Shown: piece after piece, positions 1 through 7,697 of the stretch
How the letters are laid out: every line of letters starts with the position of its first letter
Position numbering within the stretch: the stretch's first letter is position 1
DNA from: RDXT01 sp033765305
GTDB taxonomy: Bacteria; Bacteroidota; Bacteroidia; J057
Length of the DNA: 64,000 bases
Direction of reading: 5' to 3'
NCBI GenBank assembly: GCA_033765305.1
Contig: JANRID010000021.1
Location: 1 to 64,000, forward strand
Notes under the pieces: model-generated
Database searches by the model: none
Seen by the model: only the letters and a program-made list of their open reading frames with translations
Told to the model about the DNA's origin: nothing
Program-made: the position numbers and the translations under genes

Positions 1-2
1 GT

Positions 3-455
3 AGTGACTGGATGCTAGAGGTCGTTGTCCGTACTTTAACCGTAATAGAAGCCAAGGGTCTTGCTGCTCCTGTATTGATTAATTTATATCATAAACTATC
101 AATAGAATATGAATCCCTGAGATGGGCAGTCGGTAATGCTATGACTAAGGTTATGACTGATAGTGATATAACAGAAGTACTCTCGATTGTTAAAAATCCT
201 GACAATGGAACATCTCGACAGATGTTTGTTTATGCTTTGGCCAAGTTTAAAAAGTGGAAACCGACTATTGAACCCGTGCTCATACCCCTATTAGAGCAAG
301 ATGACGTGAGGGGTCATACCATATATACACTTGGCCACCTGCAAAGCCAGACAGCGCGGGCAAAGATTGAAACCTTTGTAAATCACCCTATTACTTACAT
401 ACGAAAAGAAGCGCGGAAAGCCTTGGAACGAATAGACAAGCCTCTCAAAAAATGA
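3..455 (+). CDS. HEAT-repeat protein, 5' end outside window
   Basis: The reading frame is open to the left edge (codons begin at base 3), so the methionine at base 12 is probably internal and the gene is truncated by the window. The visible 150 or so residues are alpha-helical with HEAT-like repeats (helix pairs such as RWAVGNAMTKVM and KEARKALERID), the type of scaffold used for protein-protein contacts. No catalytic motif is visible. The DNA is strikingly AT-richer than nearly everything that follows, which suggests recent acquisition or a foreign block reaching in from the left. Its stop overlaps the start of the next gene (ATGA at 452-455), so the two are probably translationally coupled. 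Cellular role unknown; it could be an immunity or adaptor protein, but nothing here proves that. Confidence 0.7.
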   Translation, partial: SDWMLEVVVRTLTVIEAKGLAAPVLINLYHKLSIEYESLRWAVGNAMTKVMTDSDITEVLSIVKNPDNGTSRQMFVYALAKFKKWKPTIEPVLIPLLEQDDVRGHTIYTLGHLQSQTARAKIETFVNHPITYIRKEARKALERIDKPLKK

Positions 456-922
456 ATCCCATGCGCCACCTCCTCCCACTCCTCCTCCTCCTCCCCCTCT
501 CCGCCCTCGCCCAGGTCGGTCCGCCCTGCACGCCGCAGCTGGTCATCACGTATGACGCCGCCGGCAACCGCATCCAGCGCAAGGAGGTCTGCGACCCCGG
601 CGGCGCCGGCACCAACAGCAGCAGCAGCGAAGCGTTCCGCACGGCGGGCCCCGGTGCTTCGGCTCCGCTCGGCGGACAGGACAGCCTGGCGTTCAGCGTG
701 AGCCCCAACCCCGGCGCGGTCTTCCTCATCCAGCGCTCTGGCGGCGCGGAGGGACAGGCCCTGCTGGAGGTTTTTACCCCCGATGGCAGGCTCATCCGCA
801 CAGACGTATTTGAAGGCCAGGCCCACAAGCTCGACCTCCGCGCCCTGCCCGACGGCCTCTACCTCCTGCGGCTGCGCAGCGGGGAGCGGGTGTGGGAGAA
901 AAAGTTGGTGAAGCGGGGGTGA
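452..922 (+). CDS. small T9SS cargo protein with single YD motif
   Basis: A 156-residue exported protein. Residues 1-20 form a leucine-rich signal peptide ending ALAQ. Just after it is TYDAAGNRI, a match to the YD repeat of RHS/teneurin proteins, here present once. A Ser/Gly-rich linker follows, and the last ~80 residues form a T9SS type A sorting domain (SVSPNP start, DGRLIRT, LPDGLYLLRL, basic tail KKLVKRG). Seen: the architecture. Known: such C-terminal domains direct secretion and surface attachment in Bacteroidota. Inferred: the mature protein is little more than a sorting tag with a short YD peptide. It starts within the stop codon of the HEAT gene and is much more GC-rich than it. Confidence 0.8.
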   Translation: MNPMRHLLPLLLLLPLSALAQVGPPCTPQLVITYDAAGNRIQRKEVCDPGGAGTNSSSSEAFRTAGPGASAPLGGQDSLAFSVSPNPGAVFLIQRSGGAEGQALLEVFTPDGRLIRTDVFEGQAHKLDLRALPDGLYLLRLRSGERVWEKKLVKRG

Positions 923-1036
923 GGCTTGAGCCTGGCCTTGGCGCGAGGGATTGAAACCTGGGTTTGGCGTTCAGGGACCGTCCTGCCGGGCGCAGGCGGC
1001 GGGCCAGCACACAGGTCGGCCTCGGACATGCGCAGT

Positions 1037-1480
1037 CTATTCAAGCAGCGTACGCAAGGTGTACCGTTCGCCGGTGCTGATAAAGCTCGAAAACCCCTTG
1101 CTGGCCAAGCCCTTCATCAGCCTCCGGTCGCCGGTCCACAGTTTGACGTTCATATACCCCGCAAGCGCCAGAAAAGCAATATCGTCCATGTCGACATCCC
1201 GGACGAGCTGAGCCGCCTGGGCCCAATACGCAAAAGGAATCAGCGCCTCATCGGTAAAGACAATGCAGTGGCTTATCTGGTATATCGCTTGATCCAGCTG
1301 ATCTTCAGTTAGCTGGGAAAGATCAAGCAGTTGGTGGCGATGCCGCTTGAGTTCTGCTCGAAGGGCATCGCAGGAATAGAACTCAAAAACTCCATGCGAG
1401 TTCATGGGCAGGTCGCCGATCTTGCTTTCTGTGTTCAGGATGGCGCTGAAAACGATATTGGTGTCTATGACAAATTTCAC
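1037..1480 (-). CDS. PIN-domain toxin (putative VapC-like ribonuclease)
   Basis: A 147-residue single PIN domain. The acidic residues expected for a Mg2+-dependent ribonuclease are in place: D6 in VIDTNI, E43, the acidic cluster at 95-100 (RDVDMDD) and D118 in TGDRR. It most resembles the bacterial 'toxin component, PIN family' group. Its start overlaps the end of the upstream gene by four bases (1477-1480), the coupling typical of an antitoxin-toxin operon in which the antitoxin is translated first. Function would be RNA cleavage when the antitoxin is lost; the target RNA cannot be told from sequence. Confidence 0.88.
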   Translation of the reverse strand: MKFVIDTNIVFSAILNTESKIGDLPMNSHGVFEFYSCDALRAELKRHRHQLLDLSQLTEDQLDQAIYQISHCIVFTDEALIPFAYWAQAAQLVRDVDMDDIAFLALAGYMNVKLWTGDRRLMKGLASKGFSSFISTGERYTLRTLLE

Positions 1481-1683
1481 TCCGGCAAAAAGCGCTGCTT
1501 ATTCTCCTTCCACCATTGCTGGTTCACGTTGCGTGCCAGTTCATCCACACTGCCTTGCGTAGCCTGGCTGTGCTGGGTGGCTTCCCGGTACAGCAGATAG
1601 TTGACCAAGCGCTGAACACCCGCTATGTCGACAGAAGCGGGAAGCGTGATAATGATTTGATTGTCAATATGCTGAATCGTCAT
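1477..1683 (-). CDS. antitoxin partner of PIN toxin
   Basis: A 68-residue protein encoded immediately upstream of the PIN toxin with an ATGA overlap. The N-terminal half (IIITLPASVD) resembles the short beta-strand plus helix of ribbon-helix-helix or AbrB-like antitoxins, followed by a charged, tryptophan-containing C-terminus (NQQWWKENKQRF) that probably wraps the toxin. Identification rests mainly on size, gene order and overlap. It probably autoregulates the operon from the AT-richer stretch at 1684-1720, but no operator repeat was recognised. Confidence 0.75.
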   Translation of the reverse strand: MTIQHIDNQIIITLPASVDIAGVQRLVNYLLYREATQHSQATQGSVDELARNVNQQWWKENKQRFLPE

Positions 1684-1776
1684 TGCAACATGGCTCTACA
1701 CAAATATAACCATGTCGCAGCATGATTCCAAGCAGCAAAAGCGCAGATTGGACTCTGTGCCGCCTGCTTGCCAGGT

Positions 1777-2853
1777 TTACAGCCCCTCCATCATGCCCCG
1801 GTGCGAGCGTTTGTGCTTGAAGTTCTGGTTGAACAGCAGCGCCCATTCCGGATTGCCCCAGAAGTCGATCAGCCAGCTGTCGTTGTCCTTGAGCCCCCAG
1901 AGGGTAATGCCGAACTGCTGCGCAGCAGGCAGGGACTTGTGCAGCGAGGCAACTTCCTGGTATTTGGTTTCCTGGGCCAGGGCGCGCTCCACGGTGAGAT
2001 CGGTAAGGTCGTTGTCGGGGTTGGCGCGGATGTCCAGCTCGGAAAAATGGATCAGCAGGCCGGTGGCCTTGAGCGCATTGACGGCACCGGTCATGGTGCT
2101 GAGCGAAGGGCCTTTGTAGCTGATGTGCATCTGGAAGCCGAATCCGTGGATGGGCACGCCCCGGGCCTGCAGATCCTGGATCATCGCCACAATGGCGGCG
2201 CGCTTGGGGGCGTCATACTCCGCGCCGTAGTCGTTGTAGAACAGCTTGGCGTCGGGATCGGCCTCATGCGCCCACTGGAAGCATTTGGCGACGTAGTCCG
2301 CTCCCATTTTCTGCCGGAAAAGGGTATTGCGCCAGGCACCGCTGCCGTCTTCAAAGGCTTCGTTGACCACATCCCAGCTGGCGACCTTGCCCTTGTAGCG
2401 CCCTACAAAGGCCTGGATATAGTCCTTCATCAGGCTGTCGAACTCGGCGTTCGTGCCGCTGAAGCTGTTGAGCCAGTTTGGGACGGCATTGTGCCACACC
2501 AGCGCATGGCCGTGCACGCGCAGGCCGTTGGTGTTGCCGTAGTTCACGATCGCATCGGACGGCACCCAGTTGTAGGCATTGGCGCCCCGGTGGACGATAT
2601 TCTGCTTCATCTCATATTCGGCGGTGATGCTGCTGAACTCCGCCCGGATGAGCTGATCGTAGGAGGCCAGCGGAAGCCTGCCCGACTGGACGGCCACGCC
2701 CACCGGGAAGGCTGCTTTGCCTTTCAGGGTGCCCGAAGGCGTGTAGAGACGCTCGTCCTGCGGCTCGGGTTCAGGTTCCGGCTCGGGTTCAGGTTTGCAG
2801 GCAGCCAGCACCAGCAGGCCGGCCAGCAGCGGGAGGAGAAGAAGCGGTTTCAT
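1777..2853 (-). CDS. GH10 endo-1,4-beta-xylanase, lipoprotein
   Basis: A 358-residue glycoside hydrolase family 10 enzyme that would cleave internal beta-1,4 xylosidic bonds of xylan. The signal peptide ends in a lipobox (LAAC, Cys19), followed by a Pro-Glu repeat linker at residues 20-32 and the catalytic barrel. The GH10 landmarks are present: HGHALVWH near 114-121, WDVVNEAF with acid/base E165, and FSELDIR with nucleophile E272. Length is normal for a single-domain GH10. It is expected at the cell surface or in the periplasm as a lipoprotein. It is the distal gene of a minus-strand series of exported proteins (31 bases to the next). No SusC/SusD pair or other xylan genes adjoin it, so it is not in a classical utilisation locus. 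Confidence 0.95.
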   Translation of the reverse strand: MKPLLLLPLLAGLLVLAACKPEPEPEPEPEPQDERLYTPSGTLKGKAAFPVGVAVQSGRLPLASYDQLIRAEFSSITAEYEMKQNIVHRGANAYNWVPSDAIVNYGNTNGLRVHGHALVWHNAVPNWLNSFSGTNAEFDSLMKDYIQAFVGRYKGKVASWDVVNEAFEDGSGAWRNTLFRQKMGADYVAKCFQWAHEADPDAKLFYNDYGAEYDAPKRAAIVAMIQDLQARGVPIHGFGFQMHISYKGPSLSTMTGAVNALKATGLLIHFSELDIRANPDNDLTDLTVERALAQETKYQEVASLHKSLPAAQQFGITLWGLKDNDSWLIDFWGNPEWALLFNQNFKHKRSHRGMMEGL

Positions 2854-2884
2854 CGAAGATACAGGGAATGAGCTGAATACAACG

Positions 2885-3829
2885 TTACGGGCGATGCTTT
2901 TTCATCTGCACCCATTCGGCGGTGGACCCGGTGTTCGGATTGGCGCCGGGGTCGTCGGTGCCGAGGATATTGCCCTGGCGGTCCACCCAGTAGTACTGGT
3001 ACTGGGTAGTCAGTTCCACCGGCACCCGGCTGTCGTAAGGGTTGACATAGGTCTGCACGGCGCCGAGGTTTTCGCGGAACTCGAAGTTGCGGCGGTCCAC
3101 GGACGCATTCCGGTCGTCGGTGACCTGCTGCCAGTTGCGCTGCGACCAGTCGCGGTACTGGCGGGCGGCTTCGGCATAGGCCATCGAATTCTGGAGGTTC
3201 TGCTGCATGATGCCCCGCATTCCGAAGGCCGCGCCGTTGGTGGCGGAGACCTGATCCGCGACAAGCGGCAGCCACGAGGCATAGCCGGGCCACTGGCTGG
3301 CCTCCGAGAGGGCAGCGGTCATGGCCATTACGCACAGATCGTAGGAAGGCGCCACATGGCACTTGACACTGCCGCGGCAGGGAACGCCCTGCGCATAATA
3401 GGCCACGTCAAACTGGTAGGCATACTGAAATCCGGCGGCGGGCTGCGCCTGTCTCGGCTGCCCAATCTGGAGCTGCTGCGGGCCGAGCGCCATCAGCTTC
3501 TCGTACACAAACTGCCCCGGCGGATAGTTGAGCGGATAGCCTGTATTCCCGACCATCACGGTGAGCGCCTGATTGTCAGGTGCAATGAGGGTCAGGGCAA
3601 ACTGGCCGTCTTCGCCCACCCGCCAGCCCTGCGGCAAGGCGAAGGAGAAAAAGCGGCCCTGGCCGATCTGCAGGGCGGCACCGCCCGATGGGGCGCCGGC
3701 ACCGGAGGTGTGCGGGGTAACAGGATGCATCGTAGCAGGATAGCTGGCGGAAGAGGTACCGGAGGAACAGGCGGAGAGGCCTGCCAGGGCCAGGCCTGCA
3801 CCGATGAGAAGGGCTGTGCAGCAGCGCAT
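2885..3829 (-). CDS. hypothetical lipoprotein
   Basis: A 314-residue protein of unknown function. I chose the start at 3829 because it gives a clean lipoprotein signal (MRCCTALLIG... LSAC with acylated Cys near residue 20); the frame is open further upstream but that extension overlaps the neighbouring gene and has no protein-like features. After the lipobox is a Ser/Thr/Pro linker, then a compact domain beginning RFFSFALPQGW that resembles small alpha/beta domains following 'lipid anchor plus linker' in stress or photosystem PsbP-like proteins, then a Gln/Asn/Tyr-rich C-terminus. It sits 10 bases from the upstream T9SS gene and 31 from the xylanase, consistent with one transcript. Confidence 0.75.
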   Translation of the reverse strand: MRCCTALLIGAGLALAGLSACSSGTSSASYPATMHPVTPHTSGAGAPSGGAALQIGQGRFFSFALPQGWRVGEDGQFALTLIAPDNQALTVMVGNTGYPLNYPPGQFVYEKLMALGPQQLQIGQPRQAQPAAGFQYAYQFDVAYYAQGVPCRGSVKCHVAPSYDLCVMAMTAALSEASQWPGYASWLPLVADQVSATNGAAFGMRGIMQQNLQNSMAYAEAARQYRDWSQRNWQQVTDDRNASVDRRNFEFRENLGAVQTYVNPYDSRVPVELTTQYQYYWVDRQGNILGTDDPGANPNTGSTAEWVQMKKHRP

Positions 3830-3839
3830 ATGAAACAGA

Positions 3840-5378
3840 TCAGGGTTTGACGAAGACCATTGCCTGCCTGCGGGTGCCTGCGCGGACCTCGCAGAGGTAG
3901 CGTCCGGAAGCGAGCTGCGCCACCGGCAGCCGGGCCTCCTGGCCAGGCAGCAGGGACCCGGCGGCGAGTACACGCCCAGCCGGATCGAGCATCCGCCACA
4001 CCGCCGGCTGATCGCCGGCATAGGCGAGCCGCAGCACATCCGTGGCAGGATTGGGGCCCAGCTGAAAGAGCGGCGGCAGCGGCGGGTCCAGCGCCAGCGG
4101 CGGGGTGCCGAAGAGGGTGTCGTACACCATCGTGGTCTCGGTGGCGCCGATCTGGCTGGCGAGCAGGGGCAAGCCTGCCGAATCGCTCAGCGCTGCGCTG
4201 CTGAGCGAGGGCGCATAGGTCAGCAGGTTCAGCGTCACCGGGGTGTGAAAGCCTGGCGGCAGCAGCCCGTCCGCTGCGGTCTTGAAGAGGGTACAGGCAA
4301 AATCCCCGAAAAAGGAAAAGGTGTACCCGCCAAAGCTGATCAGGCCGCCGTCGGAGGAGGGAAATATTTCGTTGAGGAGCACAAAGCTGCCGTTCTGCAG
4401 GTCATAGCTGCGGGCAAAGGCGGGCGCGCCGTCCGGCGCGAGCCTGACCACCGTGGAGAGGTTGGTCAGGGCGCCAGTGACGCTGCCGTCGGACTGGATG
4501 TAGGCGCTGGTCATATTGGCGCCGCCGCCGCTGTAGGCGCCTGCGCTGAGCAGATCGCCGGAGGCGCTCAGCAGCACCGTTCCAAACTGGCTGCCCGGCA
4601 CCGGGTTGTTGACCACAACCTTGATCTGGCCGTTGGAGAGTTCAGCGACGGCAACGCCATGCTCATTGCTGTTGTTGGAAGCAGCCAGCTCCCTGGCCCA
4701 GAGCACGGCGCCTGCCGCCGAAAGCCGCGCGACCAGAATCCGCGATGGCGAGGCCGGAACGGTCGTGCCCGTGACCAGGAAATCGCCGTTGGCGGCCCGG
4801 CTGACGTCGTACCAGTTCATCCGGCCCGCAGCAGGATTGGAATTGAAATACCGCCGCTGCCAGACCAGGTTTCCGTTGGCGTCGAGCCGGGTCAGGATGG
4901 GGATGGCAGACTGGGTGGTGCCGCGGCCGGTGGAGGCCAGCGTCAGGAGTCCGCCGTCCGGAGTGGCGAGGAGCGTACGGGGCTGGTTGCTCGGCGTGCG
5001 GTAGCTTTTTTGCCAGACGATGCTGCCGCCGAGGTCGAGCCTCATGATGAATAGGGTGTCGGAAGACGTATTTCCCGCGACAAACACCTGATTGGGCCCG
5101 GCTTGTGCCAGGAGCGAGAGGTTGATCGAGCTCAGGGCCCCGCCTACGCCGTCTTCAATGTCCAGGGTCCGCAGCGGCACGCCGGCTGCATCGGCATGCA
5201 CCAGAAAGCCTTCGAATCCCGTGAACACGAAACTGCCGTCGCTCATCTGAATGGCGTCTTCGGGCAGCAGCAGGCCACCTGGCTGCGGAAAGGCGACATT
5301 GCTGTAGGCCCGCATGAAGGTCTGCCCGGCAAGCGGGAAGGAGATCAGCCCCAGCAGGGCCAGCAGGATCGTTCTCAT
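3840..5378 (-). CDS. T9SS cargo protein, beta-propeller-like repeats
   Basis: A 512-residue secreted protein. A signal peptide (ending LAGQ) is followed by recurring units of the form 'LTRLDANGNLVWQR' and 'ARLSAAGAVLWAREL', the pattern of PQQ-like/kelch-type propeller blades common in Bacteroidota secreted proteins. The last ~75 residues form a T9SS type A sorting domain (LGPNPATDVLRL ... VFVKP). No active site is visible, so binding or structural work at the cell surface is the safest inference. It lies 12 bases downstream of the first Asp-box paralogue, probably in the same transcript. Confidence 0.85.
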   Translation of the reverse strand: MRTILLALLGLISFPLAGQTFMRAYSNVAFPQPGGLLLPEDAIQMSDGSFVFTGFEGFLVHADAAGVPLRTLDIEDGVGGALSSINLSLLAQAGPNQVFVAGNTSSDTLFIMRLDLGGSIVWQKSYRTPSNQPRTLLATPDGGLLTLASTGRGTTQSAIPILTRLDANGNLVWQRRYFNSNPAAGRMNWYDVSRAANGDFLVTGTTVPASPSRILVARLSAAGAVLWARELAASNNSNEHGVAVAELSNGQIKVVVNNPVPGSQFGTVLLSASGDLLSAGAYSGGGANMTSAYIQSDGSVTGALTNLSTVVRLAPDGAPAFARSYDLQNGSFVLLNEIFPSSDGGLISFGGYTFSFFGDFACTLFKTAADGLLPPGFHTPVTLNLLTYAPSLSSAALSDSAGLPLLASQIGATETTMVYDTLFGTPPLALDPPLPPLFQLGPNPATDVLRLAYAGDQPAVWRMLDPAGRVLAAGSLLPGQEARLPVAQLASGRYLCEVRAGTRRQAMVFVKP

Positions 5379-5390
5379 GCAGCAGAAAGG

Positions 5391-7550
5391 TTAGGGTTTG
5401 ACGAATGATACAACCGAGCGGCCGTTTTCATTCTGTACACGGCAATAATACATCCCGGCAGGCAAATGACCCACGGAAATCCGCAGATCGCCTGTGCCGG
5501 GCAGTGCCTGGCCAGCCAGCAGGCGCTGGCCCTGGAGATTCAGCATTTCCCAGGCATAGCCCGTTGGTGCATCCACGCGCAGGGCGACGAAGTCGGAAGC
5601 AGGATTGGGAAACAGGGATACCGCCGGCCCTGCAAGATCCGGATCCGCCGCTACATTGCCCTCCCGGAGCAGCCGCCATATGCCGCCGCCGTCGGTCAGC
5701 GCCCAGAGGTACTGGCCCGATGCCTGCACCTTGCGGATGTCGGCGACCGGGAGGTTGAAGCTCAGGTCGGTCCAGGTGTTTTCCCCGTCTTCGAGCAGAA
5801 AGACGCCCTGGTTGGTCGCCGCAGCGAGGAAATCGCCGAATGCATACAGCTGGTTTACGACCGCTCCGTTCAGCCCGGCGCTCAGATCGGTCCAGGCAGC
5901 GCCGTCATTCTCCGATACTTTCACGCCGCCGCTCAGCATGCCGAGGTAGAGCCGGTTTTTCCAGGAGGTCAGGGCGCTCGCGCCAAAGAATTGGTTGTCG
6001 ATTTTTTCCGCTACCTGCTCCCAGAATGTGCCGGCGGGGAGGTTGTATTTGCGGATTTTGGAGAAATTATTCACAAATCCGGTAATGACGCAGTACAGAT
6101 CGCCTTTGTGGGCGGTCATGGCCGGCACGCCGTCGTCAAACGAAAACCCGAAGAGGCCTGTATTGAACTCGCTGAGCTGCACGCCCTGGCTGTTGGTGAT
6201 GAAACAGGCCGGGGTGCCGCCGAGGGAGCCGTACACGATCAGGCTGTCGTTTTTTGCCAGGAGCCGCGCGTTGGGCGCTATATCGTAAATGCCTTTATTG
6301 GTCCAGGGGCCCGCAGGACTGGCAGCCTGATAGAGGTCCAGCACGCCGAATACATTTTCCACGCCGATGACATAATTGCTGCCGGCTTTTACGATGCTGA
6401 AGATCCGGATCTGATTGCTGATGTTCGCCGGGTCTGCCGCGGTCCAGACACCGGCGGCATCGCTGCTGCTGCGCACGGTGGTGGCCGTGGTGGAGAGGGC
6501 TTCGTTGCCCTGCACAAAGAGGTCGTAGTGCTCGATGGCGTTGATGCCCTGCAGCGATGCCGTGGTCCAGGGCTGGCCGGGGCCGGTGGTTTGATATAAA
6601 ATCCCTTCGAACCGCCCCAGAAATACCTTGGAGCCAGCTGCATACAGGTTGAGCGTGCTGCCCTGGGTAGGCAGGCCGGTGTACGAATCCTGCCAGCGGG
6701 CCTGGCCGGGCGTCCAGGTAGCGACTTTGACATTGAAATTGCCCCCGTTCTGCGCATACACCGTACGGCCCACTTTGAGGAACCACTCCGGAAAGAAGGC
6801 ATACGCACCGCCGACGGTCAGCAGCGTATCGGTCGTCACCTGGGTCCAATTGGCGCCGCCGTTGACCGATCGGAAGATGTGGCTGTCCAGCACATAGAGG
6901 GTGTCCCCAAAGTTCACCATCTGCCCTACATACTGCCCGGCAGGCATGCCCGTTCCGCTGAAGACCCAGGTCTGGCCCAGGTTTTCGGAGCGGTAGAGGC
7001 CTGCCTGCGGCCCGAAAACACTGGCGTTGCCATATCCGAAGAGGCTGCCGCCGAAGGCGTAGATGTTGTTGAACAGGCTGCCATTCACAGCCCGCCGGGT
7101 CCAGGTGGCACCGGCGTCGCCGCTGAAGAACAAGGTGTCGTTGAAGTCGTCGTAATTGCGGACCATGATCTGTGTGCCCGCCTTCTGAATCCGGGACTGC
7201 CCGAATCCGTCCTGGCGCAGGTAGCGCCCGGCCAGCACCTGCGTCCAGGTGATGCCGCTGTCGTCGCTGCGGTAGATGCCTTTCTCGAACACGCAGGCAT
7301 ACAGCTTGCTGCCGTCCTGCATCAGGTCGATGACGTTGCCTGCCGGCAGGCCCTGCGACCAGGCGCTGAAGGTCTGCCCGCCGTCGGTGCTCCGGTAGAT
7401 GCCGGCATTGGTTCCGACGAGCAGGCTGCCATCGACTACGGCGGCGCTGCGGATGAGCCCGCCGAAAGGCCCCAGGGGCTGCCAGGTCTGGGCGGAAATG
7501 GGCAGGGCCGCGAAGCAGAGCCACAGGAAGAGGAAGCGGGAGGGTTTCAT
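5391..7550 (-). CDS. Asp-box (BNR) repeat T9SS protein, paralogue A
   Basis: A 719-residue secreted protein. The signal peptide is residues 1-20. The body carries many Asp-box/BNR units (IYRSTDGGQTF, IYRSDDSGITW, IFRSVNGGANW, KVSENDGAAW), the repeat of sialidase-like and photosystem-assembly-like propellers. The C-terminal ~80 residues are a T9SS type A sorting domain (LFPNPASDFVAL ... VSFVKP). The catalytic Arg triad of sialidases is not identifiable, so it should not be called a sialidase. It is a tandem paralogue of the gene at 7698-9857, with the same length and colinear motifs. Likely a surface propeller binding an unknown ligand. Confidence 0.88.
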   Translation of the reverse strand: MKPSRFLFLWLCFAALPISAQTWQPLGPFGGLIRSAAVVDGSLLVGTNAGIYRSTDGGQTFSAWSQGLPAGNVIDLMQDGSKLYACVFEKGIYRSDDSGITWTQVLAGRYLRQDGFGQSRIQKAGTQIMVRNYDDFNDTLFFSGDAGATWTRRAVNGSLFNNIYAFGGSLFGYGNASVFGPQAGLYRSENLGQTWVFSGTGMPAGQYVGQMVNFGDTLYVLDSHIFRSVNGGANWTQVTTDTLLTVGGAYAFFPEWFLKVGRTVYAQNGGNFNVKVATWTPGQARWQDSYTGLPTQGSTLNLYAAGSKVFLGRFEGILYQTTGPGQPWTTASLQGINAIEHYDLFVQGNEALSTTATTVRSSSDAAGVWTAADPANISNQIRIFSIVKAGSNYVIGVENVFGVLDLYQAASPAGPWTNKGIYDIAPNARLLAKNDSLIVYGSLGGTPACFITNSQGVQLSEFNTGLFGFSFDDGVPAMTAHKGDLYCVITGFVNNFSKIRKYNLPAGTFWEQVAEKIDNQFFGASALTSWKNRLYLGMLSGGVKVSENDGAAWTDLSAGLNGAVVNQLYAFGDFLAAATNQGVFLLEDGENTWTDLSFNLPVADIRKVQASGQYLWALTDGGGIWRLLREGNVAADPDLAGPAVSLFPNPASDFVALRVDAPTGYAWEMLNLQGQRLLAGQALPGTGDLRISVGHLPAGMYYCRVQNENGRSVVSFVKP

Positions 7551-7630
7551 GAAAAATGGGGGTAGGATGGGGAATACCGGCCTGTATGCGCGGCATGATG
7601 CCGACGCAGGGTAAAGTTCCGCGTAAAATG

Positions 7631-7670
7631 CCCCGGCTTCAACCCCGAATATTCGGGATGGAAGCCGGGG
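7631..7670 (-). terminator. long hairpin between the two Asp-box paralogues
   Basis: Two 20-base arms (7631-7650 and 7651-7670) match at 18 of 20 positions in inverted orientation with almost no loop. On the minus strand it follows paralogue B and is trailed by a short T-rich stretch, so it may end or attenuate transcription before paralogue A. The inner core CCCGAA/TTCGGG recurs elsewhere in the window. Confidence 0.5.
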
Positions 7671-7697
7671 CGGCTCAATCAGGGCGATGTACGGCGC

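Noticed and set aside
945..970. A single GGATTGAAACC string resembling the end of a CRISPR repeat
   Set aside because: Only one copy in this spot, with no repeat-spacer periodicity and no cas gene; similar words occur by chance.
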